Counted from the first letter of the stretch, positions 53,652 to 64,000 are shown. The stretch: 64,000 nt of DNA from Lepidostoma basale (GCA_022606425.2 JAHDVF020000509.1:806001-870000), one strand, 5' to 3'. Numbers and translations are program-made. Notes: generated by a model not told the origin, from the letters alone.

Positions 53652-55240
53652 TACTAAATATGTATAATAAAGAAATCTTTAACGTTTTATTATTTATATT
53701 ACTCGTATATTACTTTAAGTATCTATGAACTCCTTTTATTTAATAAAAAAATTGTATCTGATATCATTTCTTAAATGCGTAAACTCAAATAAATTTATAT
53801 AGCAGGGATTTTTATACATAAAATCTAATGTTCAATGTTTTTTTTATAATACAAGAGTTTTTTTACATATATGAATTACAGTTGACAGGTTAACAATTGA
53901 GTATTCAAAATTACATAGCAAAATATAAATGTTCTTTACTTAAAATATTTAATAAATTATGTTTAAAGAACTCATTACGCATAGATACAAGATTGATTAG
54001 CATTATTTTATCTGTGTTTAATCATAGTAAATTCTTATTCAACTAGATTTTCAAATGGTTGTATCGGTTTTACCTAGGTCCCTGACTGTATTCCAGTCAA
54101 TAAATTTATATACAAAAAAAATTTCTTATGGTAAGGGTACAATTGATATTTAACAACTTAATGAACTTTTTTTGGTTGTACTTAGACTAAACATAATATT
54201 TATTTTAAACATGGGATTCTTCATTGTTCTATCCAAGTACGTGAATTTATCACGCGTCGCTATCCAATAATTACGTTGTTACAAACAAGATGTAATGTTT
54301 GAAGTATTACAATGTTTACTATCTGCCATAATAACTCTTGTCTAAAATAATTCACCCAGAACACAATGCTTTCGCATTAACGCTCCTAATGGAAAGGTCT
54401 ACAAGAAAACATTTTTATTAGGGGTAATAAATATTACACCCCCCGAATTATTTTTCCACTTCTCGGCGAGTGGCAACATGACCGTGACTCAGAAAAATAA
54501 TGTACCAGTGCCTACTGAGTATAATTTGTATAAGAAAATATGTATCTCTATGCCCACGCAACACAGTAAGAAATTTAAGTAATGGGTGAATTAATGCTTC
54601 TCAAAAAATTTCTAGCTTCTTTTGCGTTTATTTTTTCAAGTTATCGATGCTTTAATTTTTATTCACTCAAATGAATTTCTTATGAATTATTTTTTTATTT
54701 CTAGTCGTGGCCAAAAGATGGCAGTAATTTGCAGAAATCGGTGAAAATTTAAGAAAAAGAAATGGAATAAAACTTCATATTTATTTTCGATAACATAATA
54801 TTATGCATACATAATACATAATATTATTAGAAGTATGATAGGAGAAATAGAAATGTGTGGAGAAGTATGGAGGATACTAATGTCTAGCAGACGACGAGGT
54901 CGGCGTTTGTAAAATTAAGTTAGTTATATAATGTAATCAATATATGCGATGATTTATAAAATTATATAAAGATATCAAACACAAATTATTTCATTTTGGC
55001 TGGTTAAGCCTTGAGGAGACGCATTGCACTATGAATCGGCATCTCCAGGAATCAAAGGAAGAATGCACATGAACTATTACGAATAGTTATTATTTCAGGT
55101 ATTGAAAGAAATTAAGTACATCGTTCTGGACAATAGATGTAAACATATTTTCTATATAATATATAATTACCAAAAAGAAACAACTTTTTTATTTTTATTA
55201 TTATGGAAAAATAATGAAGATATACGTATGTGGAAAGAGC
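53652..55240. other. A+T-rich stretch with a half copy of foldback B
   Basis: At 54705-54770, AAAAGATGGCAGTAATTTGC, AGAAATCGGTG is one arm of family B. TACTCGTA occurs at 53700. No gene was recognised. A C-rich spot (ACACCCCCCGAATT) lies near 54438. Confidence 0.45.
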
Positions 55241-55244
55241 AATG

Positions 55245-55269
55245 TTAGGTTAGGTTAGGTTAGGTTAGG
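55245..55269 (+). repeat. Interstitial telomere-like array (TTAGG)5
   Basis: There are five perfect TTAGG units. TTAGG is the ancestral arthropod telomere repeat. The array abuts the 5' break of a truncated LINE that begins at about 55272. Confidence 0.9.
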
Positions 55270-55270
55270 T

Positions 55271-55612
55271 AAGTAAGCTTAAGAGACAGAGTCAGAAACG
55301 ATACGGTGAGAGAAAAAAACTCACTGAAATCATTCACCGGGTAGCGAATCTAAAGTGGCAATGGGCAGGTCACGCAGCCAGAAGCTCGGACAAAAAATGG
55401 ACAAGAAGATTGCTGACTTGGAGACCATGGACACCAAAGAGAAGTGCAGAACAGCCGCAACTACAGTGGAAGGGTGACCTGAACAAACATGTCGGAATTA
55501 CCTGGATGCAGTCTGCAAAAAACAGAGTGGCGTGGAAACGAATGGAGGAGACCTTTGTCCAGGTGTGGAGGGGAATAGGCTGAAGAAGACGAAGAAAAAA
55601 TATAGTATATTT
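55271..55612 (+). mobile_element. RTE-like LINE C-terminal end, intact frame
   Basis: The frame from 55320 to the TGA at 55581-55583 is open for 87 codons: LTEIIHRVANLKWQWAGHAA, RSSDKKWTRRLLTWRPW, the PKRS...QLQWKGDLNKHVG block, WMQSAKNRVAWKRM and EETFVQVWRGIG. Upstream, LRDRVRNDTVREK is in a shifted frame. It is the classic C-terminal domain of RTE-clade elements. A GAAGAAGACGAAG run follows. The 56.9-57.23 kb end is the same family. Confidence 0.85.
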
Positions 55613-55745
55613 ATTATTTTGATTAAAAAAAGTTGAATCTGGTACGACATGGATGCGTGTTGGCCGGAATCGACAGACATGTAAACAGATACATGAAGCC
55701 TACGTCCAGGAGTGGATGGATACAGACTGACGATGGTGATGAACG
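55613..55745 (+). mobile_element. RTE-like LINE 3' tail
   Basis: It reads TTWMRVGRNRQTCKQIHEAY, VQEWMDTD and a stop. It matches the EAYIQQWMTDG ending at 15158-15289, so a second LINE tail lies directly behind the first. Confidence 0.65.
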
Positions 55746-56450
55746 TTAAAAATATATATACGAGTATATGTGTCCGTAAACTCAACTCAACTGTTAACTC
55801 AATATTCAACATTAAACAAGCAAAAAAAATAGCAGGTATTATTAATGGAATACTCGTGAATTTTTTTTATGAAATTTTACTAAGGTACTTTTTTAACCTA
55901 TGAAAGATGAGTGTACATAATAACCCAAGTACCCGGTGTAATAAATAAGCACTAGCCACGCCAACTTATAGTTATGGAGACTGTGAACAACTCTTCTTTC
56001 GCGAAATTTCCATTTCGTATCTTCTTGCTTAACCCTGAGGGTGCATATTTTAACCGTGTCCTTGCAAAGCTCCACCGCCAAACGATCCCTCCGAGAATTT
56101 AATAAAAGGATAACTGTGTTCGCCCACCAAGAAGGATAATATTACATTGCAGAAGATTTTTACCGCCCTGAGCCAAGGTTGCCGATTGAAATTGTGTGAA
56201 TAGAGTTTGGGGTAAACGATTTCCTTCACTGCATAAATATTTCTATTTACAAAAGAACTTTCCCCACACACTCTATATTGGCAGTATACAATAGATACTA
56301 ACGGTTTTTATTGAAGGTACTAACGCGTAAAAAGATTGCTTCATTTAAATAGTGGTTGCTAACGGGGTTGGTATCGCCCACTATAGGGCAGTGATGATAT
56401 CTAAGGGGACGTTTTTAGTAGATGCCAATTTAGGAGGCGTTAAGAACCAA
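55746..56450. other. No gene identified; GC-moderate block
   Basis: At 55920-56280 the minus strand has open frames (56050-56271 and 55893-56081) without a domain I know. TACGAGTA is at 55759. It could be unique sequence or an old element. Confidence 0.35.
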
Positions 56451-56454
56451 CTGA

Positions 56455-57236
56455 CAACGGAATCCGTATTGATGGAAAATATTTAAGCCATCTACGTTTT
56501 GCCGATGACATCGTACTCGTGAGCAACACTCCGGAATAACTAGCCGAAATGCTTCAAGAACTAAACGATGTATCTAAATCTAAAGGTTTGATTATGAACC
56601 TGGCAAAGACCAAGGTGATTGTCACGGAAAGGCTTCAAATCAACGTGGATAGCAGCATAATCGAGAATGTCCAGAAAACAAAACCGCAGAGCTCAAGAGA
56701 AGAAATGGACTAAGCTGGGCAGCTTTCGGTAAAATTGGTTACATCTTTAAAAACCAGTAAATACCGATCAACCTGAAAAGAAAATTTTATGAAGTGTGTG
56801 TTCTGCCATTGCTGCCTTTGGCCATAAAACTATAACATTGTTCAAACAAAGTTCCGAGAAACTACGAGTGACCCAAAGAGCCATGGAAAGAGTCACGCTA
56901 AGAATAAGCTTAAGAGACAGAGTCAGAAACAATACGGTGAGAGAGAAAAACAAAGGTCACTGACATCATCCACCGGGTAGCGACTCTAAAGTGGCAATGG
57001 GTAGGTTACATAGCCAGAAGCTCGGACGATAAATGAACAAGAAAAGTGATGACTTGGAAATCGTGAACGGAAAAGAGAAGTACAGGGCGATCGCAACTAC
57101 GGTGGAAGGATGACCTGAACACAGATGTCGAAATAACCTGGGTGTAGTCTGCACAAGACAGAGTGACGTGGAAGCAAATGGAGGAAGCCTTTGTCCAGGA
57201 GTGGACGGGAATAGGCTGAAGAAGAAGAAGAAGAAG
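56455..57236 (+). pseudogene. RTE-like LINE: RT catalytic region to 3' end
   Basis: It starts GIRIDGKYLSHLRFADDIVL (FADD box at 56498-56509), then VSNTPE, a stop, LAEMLQELNDVSKSKGLIMN and LAKTKVIVT. After a gap come ELKRRNGLSWAAFGKIGYI, NLKRKFYEVCVLPLLP, KLRVTQRAMERVTLR, RDRVRN, TDIIHRVATLKWQWVGYIA and MEEAFVQEWTGIG, then GAAGAAGAAGAAG. Order and motifs are those of the RTE-clade reverse transcriptase from palm motif C to the C-terminus. Several stops and frameshifts make it inactive. The endonuclease and 5' RT parts are missing. Confidence 0.88.
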
Positions 57237-58029
57237 AATTATCTGCGGCCCATTGGTCAATGCCTGCAAGAACGCGTTAGCTTTGAGTACTTACTCAAAA
57301 TTTATATTCTTCATCTCGTGCCATATCAGGTTTCCTTTATCACTTCTGCAAAAGCTTATTTGTCTTGCGGCCAGCGCCCGGAATAACTCCTCCACGCACA
57401 TTATTCCAGTTCAATATTTAGTGTACCGGAACGAAAACGTTTGCCTTCGCCCAGAATTCAAACGGGAATTTTAAAAAATATTTTCGATTAACATTAGTAA
57501 ATTTGATAGTTACAACCTTTACGGCGCGCCGTGGGGGAAGAGTTGGTCACGACGATTGCGACGCGGCGCTTAGACGCTACGTTGTTTAGTGTGCGTTTGT
57601 CGATATTAGTCCATTTTATTTTATATTGGTTGATATTTGCTCATTTTACCGCATTTTATTTAATATTCTACTTTTTTTATCTAATAACTGTATCAATTTA
57701 CATACATACTTCTAAAACAAGCATATTATTAAAACGGCTAAGAATATTTATCTTGATAATGTTAAAAGTGTTTAATGTCAATAATTTAATTTTGTTTAGA
57801 GTTTATTCCACTTTATCTTCTTCTGGTTCAGACTAAAACACGGATGGGCGTAGAAAAAAAAATATTCCAAATATAAACATACATATATTTATACCATAGT
57901 TATGAGAAACACGTCACTCTCAGAACGATTTCGTGAATATTAAAAAATACAGGGAAATTGTTTCATTAAATTCACCCAAGATTTATTTCGATCCTCATAA
58001 TCTACGCACAACTAACTTTGGGATCTTAC
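57237..58029. other. No gene identified
   Basis: A GC-rich spot at 57520-57605 (ACGGCGCGCCGTGGGGG, GCGACGCGGCGC) opens a plus frame (57531-57836) that turns into hydrophobic low-complexity sequence. It is unassigned. The region lies just downstream, in minus-strand sense, of the PTB exon and is probably intron. Confidence 0.4.
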
Positions 58030-58110
58030 CTTCATGTGGTGCAGTTGTTTGGTAACTAATTCGGCTCTAGACGCCTGATCCGTTCCGTTGACAGGGAACG
58101 ATCCCATGTA
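58030..58110 (-). CDS. Internal exon of a PTB-domain protein
   Basis: The exon is 81 nt, phase 0 to phase 0. It is preceded on the minus strand by a polypyrimidine tract and acceptor (TTATTTTATTTTTTACAG) and followed by the donor GTAAGA. It encodes 27 residues: YMGSFPVNG, TDQASRAELV and TKQLHHMK. Y(L/M/V)GSFPV followed by a DQ.SRAE helix is the first beta strand and helix of a PTB/PID domain, closest in my memory to SH2D5-like or similar adaptors. PTB domains bind NPxY-type peptides or lipids. Neighbouring exons were not identified, so the introns must be long. This is the best host-gene evidence in the window. Confidence 0.7.
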
Positions 58111-58420
58111 CTGTAAAAAATAAAATAACATTTTAGTTCAGATCACATTTCATTTTCTTATAATATATAATAGTTACACTTTAGATTTAAGTAGTTTCAT
58201 TCCTTTAATATTTTACATATTGTTAAACTCTTCGGCATCTGATGACCCTTACATGTACACACAATAACTGTAGAGTTACACATGTTACTTATCAGGTTGT
58301 TCAATGAACCCATTATTTATCGTATCGCAATTATATTTTCAAAGTGACGCATGTAAAAGTCACGTTTTCGACAAGTGTACCTTTTAAAATACTATTATGC
58401 TATGCTAATCCTGTTTAAAA

Positions 58421-58665
58421 GAAAACTCGTATTAATATACGTACTAGGCAAAATACAATGAAAACAAGCCATATTAATATTTCAACACCAGTCGAGAAAT
58501 GTGTATGACTGGTGTCACTTTAGAAATAATAATAAGCTATGTAAATTTTATAAAAAAGAAAACTCGTATTCAAATACGTACTCGGCATAATAATTTGAAA
58601 ACATACTATATTAGTATTTCAAATGTGACACCAGTCTAGAAACGTTTTAGCTAGTGTCACTTTAG
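58421..58665 (+). repeat. Tandem pair, period about 137 bp, with inner dyads
   Basis: Unit 1 begins GAAAACTCGTATTAATATACG at 58421 and unit 2 GAAAACTCGTATTCAAATACG at 58558. Both continue through a GAAAACA segment, TATTTCAA, then an ACACCAGTC dyad and GTGTCACTTTAGAA. In unit 1 ACACCAGTC pairs with GACTGGTGT across a 13-nt loop. The units have diverged moderately. Confidence 0.75.
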
Positions 58666-58669
58666 AATT

Positions 58670-58895
58670 ACTAGTGCGGTGTGGAAAGCAACGGGAAACT
58701 ACCACATTAAAGGCTCAAGTGGCATCCCAAGAACCACTAAAAAATGTACACTTTGCTGCAAACCAATCCCTCGGATTGAAACTAGCGAGGCTCGATGTTT
58801 ACATATTTTCAAAAGACAATGTTTTAGGAAGATGGAAATCAGTTGTAGAAAAATATGAAGAATGTACTACACTAGAACTCCAATTATCCTAATCA
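58670..58895 (+). repeat. Dispersed repeat, copy 2 (GGAAACTACCAC family)
   Basis: TGGAAAGCAACGGGAAACTA, CATCCCAAGAACCACT and CTGCAAACCAATCCCTCGG match 13905-14060. The open frame 58674-58892 (72 codons) crosses it, but I cannot assign the protein. Confidence 0.55.
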
Positions 58896-59620
58896 ATTGG
58901 GAACGAACTCCATTCAGATAATCAAAAATTCGGATGATTTGATTTTTTTACGAAAAAACGGTCTATTTTATTTAATTACTGTGTGTACGAGTATGTTGAA
59001 TATAGAAGAAAAAAAAACTGTTTTTGAAAGAAAAAGGGCTTTTAATTAATTAAATGAAAAGGTAACACTTATACATGTTAAGCGTAGTGACGAATCATAC
59101 ACTATCCACTCTCGTATATCTTCAGCACTTACTTTTGAACATCCAGGATATTCCAAAAAATGTTTCTGAATTCCTCAAGTGACACATCATCCTTATCTTC
59201 TCCTGTCTCTTCCTTTTCTTTTTCCTAAGCTTCTATGCCTTTCAACTTGTTCCACGCACGTCTTAATGTGACTGCCTTAACAAAGATCCAAGCTTTCGCC
59301 ACCATGCAAGCGCAATTTTTTTTTGTAGTAAGGGTACGATCACACCGGAGTGCCTGGGTAGGAGTCAAGAGACAGTTCGCTTGTAATCACGCCCTGTGGC
59401 GCGGAGCGACTTATCCTTAGCCAACACACCTTCTTCGTCTTGGCTGACAGTGACAGGTGGCTCCGCGGAGGGAAGAACAATAGCGCGCGTAGACAGAATC
59501 ATTATTTTGCGAATCGCAGTATGTTTCCGTCTTAAGATATTTTTCTGAAATTCTGAAACCGATTTGGTTAATCAGCGATTCGGATAGTCGGAGTTTAGAT
59601 TATTAGGGTAGGATTTTTCA
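58890..59620 (-). mobile_element. Tigger/pogo-like DNA transposon remnant
   Basis: The minus strand, about 59300 to 59060, gives VAKAWIFVKAVTLRRAWNKL, KGIE, then EEFRNIFLEYPGCSKVSAED and IREWIVYDSS. The AW..V...TLRRAW.KL motif followed by an acidic linker is typical of the C-terminal part of Tigger/jerky-type (pogo) transposases. The flanks carry GATTATCTGAATGGAG (inward from the left) and GATTCGGATAGTCGGAG on the right, which resemble inverted repeat ends. The DDE core is not present. The GC-rich part at 59330-59500 is unassigned. Confidence 0.5.
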
Positions 59621-60285
59621 CTAAATATTTTCATCTGCAAAAATTAGTCATGAACAACAATACTCGAATATTTACAATCTCTATTTATATTCAAAATGTA
59701 TGTTTATGTATAATACAATAGTTGTTAATCATTTGTTTTTGTAACCAAAAGCGCTATTTTTAACATCAATGATTGCCTTTATAAATTTCGTATTGTAACT
59801 TTGTAACTGTTACAGAATCCACAAGCTTCTGACATATCACGCTTAAGCTTTTACCTATCGTACATACCGTAATAATATCACATAGCATAATGTCAGTAAG
59901 CTTATAAGTTCTTTGATCTTACCTAGCTATTCACATTCAATTTCGACAGTTTAAAATTAAAATGTGTATTTATTATACGAAGCTTTTAATTTACACTTTT
60001 TCATATGACCTAGAAGTAAGGTAATTTATGTAATTCCTTAAAGTAAAAACAGGTCGAGAGATTGTTTTATCAGCGGTAATATATATTTTTATATTAGGCA
60101 CGCAACTTCACATTATCTAAAAGTATTAAGTATATCATACAAGGGAATTTAGAATTTAGAGTTAACTGTTGTTTATTTACTTTAGCCATATTTAATATTT
60201 TTTACCGCAGTGATAGTAGTTAGAAAAACTAGAATGTGAAGCTTGAAGCTGGTAAAAGTAAGATGAATATACTCGTATAGTAAAT
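59621..60285. other. A+T-rich stretch, no gene seen
   Basis: Nothing was recognised. TACTCGTA is at 60270. A minus-strand donor-like CTAGGTAAGATC near 59930 has no open frame before it. Confidence 0.4.
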
Positions 60286-60289
60286 AACA

Positions 60290-60715
60290 TAAAAAATCAA
60301 TCACAATGAACTGTACGGATAGCCGACGTAGGAAAGAAGAAATTAGGAAAGGATGTAAAGCATGATGTAATGCGTCTAACATTAAAATTCCGAAAAAAAT
60401 ATCAAAGGTAGTTTGAATATATAGAAATAAAGGATTATGAAAGAATAGTCAAAAAAATGGAAAAAAAACTGTGTAAGTGGAAATTTAAGTAGTAAAACGA
60501 AAAATATAAGAATAACACGGCATAATCAAATTAATCAAATACTAAAAAGCGGCCATATTCGAAGTACTCATACAAAAAATCGACGATCGTACGGTAACGA
60601 TGTTTGAATATAGTATAGATGGATCTCGAGAGAATAGAACATGTCAGTTGTTCGAGAGGTAGAAAATGTGACATTTCATCCTTTCTGTCATTTAGTTAGT
60701 TATTATATTGTTTTA
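60290..60715 (+). mobile_element. UUCG-tail LINE, degraded long fragment
   Basis: GAAATTAGGAAAGGATGTAA (EEIRKGCKA), AATAGTCAAAAAAATGG, ACACGGCATAATCAAATTAA, TACTAAAAAGCGGCCATATT, CGAAGTACTCATACAAAAAA, TCGACGATCG and AACGATGTTTGAATATAG follow the family order. The hairpin is gone. TTTAGTTAGTTA marks the tail. Confidence 0.65.
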
Positions 60716-61015
60716 TACTAGTAATAATAAAATCAAGTAAGCTTGCACCATATAACCACTTATTATATTTTTGATAATAGTTACATGTATTCAAATATAA
60801 TTCGGTGGATGTATTGTTTATAATACACCTGCTATGATGAACGTAAATCTCAACTGTTTTACGATTGTAAACATATTTTTATAAAAATATATAATAAATA
60901 AATAAAAAATAGAAAAAAGATTCAAATATGAAGCTCGTCAATTGGAAGGGCGATTACTTTTATTATCATTTCATAATAACATATTAAACAAAACAATTTA
61001 AAGTTGTAGCACTAC
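60716..61015. other. A+T-rich stretch, no gene seen
   Basis: Nothing was recognised. It is probably intron if the exon to its right is real. Confidence 0.4.
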
Positions 61016-61019
61016 TTAC

Positions 61020-61069
61020 GGAAAACCTTGTGATAAGCTCCTTCTCATATCGCGGAGATCGCTTGCCAT
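61020..61069 (-). CDS. Candidate first coding exon, MASDLRDMRRSLSQGF
   Basis: On the minus strand, ATG at 61069 opens 16 codons plus 2 nt (CC), ending at the strong donor GTAAGT (61019-61014). The peptide is MASDLRDMRRSLSQGF. Composition is clearly less A+T-rich than around it. It lies 2.9 kb upstream of the PTB exon on the same strand. The phase is 2, while the PTB exon starts in phase 0, so at least one exon would be needed between them, and I did not find it. Another ATG 5 nt upstream is out of frame. It could belong to a different transcript or be chance. Confidence 0.35.
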
Positions 61070-61089
61070 ACCATACACACCAAGCTCTT

Positions 61090-62350
61090 TATTTTGTAAT
61101 GACAGCTTTTTATGACTTATGTAGATAAATAAGTCATATTTACAAGTATATCAATTACCACGTGGCCACTAACTGATATTTTAGTACTTTCATTTTTGAC
61201 CTTTTTCGGATAAAAACAAAATATTTTTTAACACTTACTGATTCTGAAATTATTGATTTAAAAATACAAAAAAGATTACTTTTTATTTGTTTATTAATAT
61301 TTTTTATTTATTCATTTATTCATTATTTACATTAATATTTCATTTTAATAGTTATCAAAAATTACTTATTTTTATAACAATGCGAAAAAACATCATGTAT
61401 TGGGTTACTAATTTTTTTATCATATTTGAGAATTTTTTCTATTGGTTGAAACTTAATTTATATATATGGTGTTAAAAAAATATAATATTTTATGAAATAA
61501 GATAAAAAAAATATTAATAATGTAATAATAGTACTGATCTGAAAATGTAACCCCACAAAACATGCACTCTGCGTATTCTCTTCAAAATTAATCTGCGTAA
61601 ACTATTCAAAATGTTAATCTTAGTCGCAACATGTTATTCCCAATAAATAATATTAAAACATAAAAAATAACGGACTATTTCATCAGTATGATATTAAAAA
61701 TGGCAATGATATTTTTAATACATATTAATAAAATTACTTATTTACTCGTTTTGTATAAATATGAAACATAAATCAGATAAAATCACAAACACACAATATA
61801 TCTTCGTCCATAAAATTTCTCATTTCAGCTGCATTCTTGTTACCGCATAAAAGATATGACGTACCAGAGCACTAAAGAGCGGTTATGTATGAGTAAATCC
61901 AACCCTCGGTACCATAAACGATGTCAGTACACACGAATAAGTGCCAGTGGAGGGCTCACCATCCCTCCTCTACGGGGAAGGAAATTTCCTTTGATTTATG
62001 TTGTAATAAAAAAGGTATTAACTCTGGGCGTCATAAATAAATCAATAAAAAGACAGACTGTCCATTAATTTGAGAATTGAGAGCAGGGCCGTTGCGGGGC
62101 TCCAGATAGATCGAACAAGATAATAATGATTTTCTAATAAAATGGGGTTTATAGTCAATTTCAGATATCATTAATGATATCTATAATACGAGTAGTAGAC
62201 GTTATATACAAGCACATACATTTATGTGTCCTAAAAGTTTTTTTTATTATTTGTTTAATTATTTTGTTGTGCTAGAAAACGTTTTTTTTACACAAGAAAT
62301 TGTGAAGAAACATATGGACTTACAAATCAAAGTTCCAGAGTTGCGACACC
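61090..62350. other. A+T-rich stretch, no gene seen
   Basis: GC-richer bits at 61855-61985 (CCATCCCTCCTCTACGGGGA) have a 70-codon frame without known domain. TACGAGTA is at 62187. Confidence 0.4.
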
Positions 62351-62354
62351 AAAA

Positions 62355-62450
62355 TCAAATACATTTGATAATGCCTTCGCAAAGCGAGACATGTCATTTC
62401 CAAAAAATAAAAATAAACTTAAAAAAAACAGACCATATGATCATTGTAAT
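62355..62450. repeat. Foldback MITE family A, right half
   Basis: TTTGATAATGCCTTCGCAAAG, CGAGACATGTCATTTCC and AAAAAACAGACC. It is embedded in an open frame (62224-62562) that is therefore not a gene. Confidence 0.6.
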
Positions 62451-62759
62451 CCTTCACAATAAAAAAAGCATGAAATGTCCTTTTGACTTTCATATTTTTG
62501 TAAAGGTTGATCTCGTGTCATGGTACTTTTTACAAGTGTGCCTTCTAAATCAGTTTGCATGACCAATAGTCCTTGATTTTCGGCACACTACCTAATCGAA
62601 TATAACAGGCGAAGAAATCCACACAGCTCGTGATGTCGTATCGGAAAAACGCTTATTTACCGTTGATTGCATATGAATTGGATTGATTATTATATTTCTT
62701 ATTTTGGATACCTTAAAAAACAAATATAAAAAAAATATTCTAATGGCAGACTTTTGAAA

Positions 62760-63137
62760 TCAAAGTATGTCCATAGTTGATCGTTTATGTAGTGAACAAA
62801 TGAGTACTCTATAATTGACGTATTTTTTTCCACTGTCTTTGGATGTCCTGCAAAATTTGCTCATTATTTTGATCACCATGCAATGATTCACTTTTAGAAA
62901 CAATATCCAACACTTTTGCCAAAAAAATTGTACCACGATATCTCCATCGTCGCTGTCAGAAAATTCGTCCGATTTTTCAATATCTGAAGGAATATTCTCC
63001 GAATTTTCGTATAAAGCACTCACTTTGTGGTTAGTTCTAGCCTTTTTAAACTTATAGATATAAAATAATGTTATATATACCTGATGACGTTTGGGTCCAA
63101 GCGAAGCTAGCTGGTTTACATTATAATAAACATACAA
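62760..63137 (-). other. Unassigned open frame with acidic patch
   Basis: A 125-codon minus frame contains SDIEKSDEFSDSDDGDIV. N-terminal acidic Ser/Asp stretches like this occur in piggyBac-type transposases, but the following residues (VQFFWQKCW) do not match. There is no start or splice context I trust. It may be a relic or chance. Confidence 0.2.
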
Positions 63138-63962
63138 TGGTTAAATATAAAGAATATTCTCCAATTTAAACTGGATATCTTTATTTGTTAAAATTTTCAT
63201 GCAACGTGATTATTTCCATAATTTATATCCTTAAAAATAGATAGATATACGAGTATACGAATTACGGCAATTGTGCCCTGAAGGTACATTCTGGTGCCAT
63301 TTGAAAAACATGTTACATACTATTATTATCAAAATCAATTAATATCAAATAGATTTGAATGAAAAAGTAAAATTACTCGTATAAAAGTACTCGTATCAGA
63401 TGAAATAATATTAAAAGTATAGAGTTTTAAAATTTGACATTAACAGCTCAATCAGCCACAAACACAGTTTCTCGATGTCTGACATTAGACGAAACGTTCG
63501 ATTATGGGTAAGAACTGCCATCTAGCGATGAAACTTAATACTACATGTATGTTTTACTAGTCAGTCCCTCTCATAATTTAACAATGTTTAACTTTTGCTT
63601 GGAGATACAAATAAAAGGAAATAATAAAGGTGTTCTCAAATTTTCACAGCAAACACTCATAGTTATAGGACTATGCAAAACAGATATAATTAAATTCAAA
63701 ATGACACATGTCGACTTTTCAAAATTTCTGAAATATATTGTTTAAATTCTCTCAAAATAATGAAGGGAAAATATTTATTTTCCACTTCTGTGCTTTTAAA
63801 ATATGCATTATGTATCTGACATATATTATAATAAAAGTATTTCTAGGTAATTAATACTCGTATAGTCAATTTGAAATGCCCACTTCAATTTAATGAATTA
63901 TATGGAACTATATGAAGAATATAACTATAAGATTCATTTTTAAGACTTTAGCTTCATCAACA

Positions 63963-64000
63963 GGTTGATTTCTCCGACTCCTCACGTAGCCGACATTCAA
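63963..64000 (-). mobile_element. UUCG-tail LINE fragment at window edge
   Basis: TTGATTTCTCCGACTCCTCA and CGTAGCCGACATTCAA are the reverse complement of the TTGAATGTCGGC(C)..GTGAGGAGTC segment. The element continues beyond the window. Confidence 0.7.

Larger units (their letters stand above)
4283..63862. repeat. Dispersed octamer TACTCGTA (28 sites)
   Basis: Plus-strand TACTCGTA starts: 4283, 4814, 8765, 9434, 11463, 22679, 29276, 30743, 33908, 36845, 43382, 50639, 53222, 53427, 53700, 60270, 63374, 63388, 63855. Reverse (TACGAGTA): 12026, 38843, 39699, 45700, 53416, 55759, 58986, 62187, 63248. A rough base-composition estimate is 2-3 sites on both strands. Flanks are mostly A/T with no longer shared sequence. 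I may have missed a few. Confidence 0.8.

Noticed and set aside
55245..55269. A chromosome end
   Set aside because: Only five TTAGG units with ordinary sequence on both sides, so it is interstitial.
59921..59965. A small minus-strand exon ending at GTAAGATC near 59930
   Set aside because: All three frames before the donor contain stops and no acceptor is convincing.
62224..62562. A 112-codon plus-strand gene
   Set aside because: It runs through a right arm of MITE family A and shows no domain.
62760..63137. A piggyBac transposase N-terminus
   Set aside because: Only the acidic SDEFSDSDD patch is suggestive. The following residues and the rest of the element do not fit.

Overview
This is A+T-rich eukaryotic nuclear DNA with the texture of a large, repeat-filled arthropod genome, most likely an insect. 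It has no operons and no dense coding. It has five TTAGG pentamers (the arthropod telomere unit), tRNA-derived SINEs, mariner and Tc1 transposases, many 5'-truncated non-LTR retrotransposon (LINE) 3' ends, and at least one exon with canonical GT..AG borders. I cannot name the order with confidence.

Host gene content is very low. The only convincing host exon is an 81-nt minus-strand exon at 58030-58110 encoding the start of a PTB (phosphotyrosine-binding) domain. A possible first coding exon lies upstream on the same strand at 61020-61069. Much of the window may therefore be intron or flank of one long minus-strand gene. GC-rich islands near 0.3, 4.5, 20.9, 36.1, 43.9, 46.3, 47.4 and 48.6 kb could be regulatory or exonic, but I cannot prove it.

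Mobile DNA dominates. From left to right: a LINE tail (2.1-2.4 kb); foldback repeats, a SINE and an internally deleted mariner (3.4-5.7 kb); a 1.94-kb DNA transposon at 5844-7783 with long terminal inverted repeats and an exact 10-bp target duplication around a decayed, unclassified transposase-like gene; LINE and SINE tails (9-16.5 kb); a perfect 3 x 237 bp tandem array (17.37-18.08 kb); many LINE ends and foldback MITEs (18.7-48 kb); a 1195-bp mariner with intact inverted repeats and TA target duplication (49668-50862); and Tc1, LINE, telomere-like and Tigger-like remnants (52.4-60.7 kb).

One LINE family has about 20 fragments here. Its 3' end carries a UUCG-loop hairpin followed by a TTAG microsatellite, and paired substitutions in diverged copies preserve the hairpin. 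Several other LINE tails end in (GAA)n. A foldback MITE family is present in at least a dozen full or partial copies. Three unrelated dispersed repeats share a hammerhead-ribozyme-like core. The octamer TACTCGTA occurs at least 28 times, far above a rough expectation.

All element calls come from reading the sequence and remembered family signatures. No database search was run.
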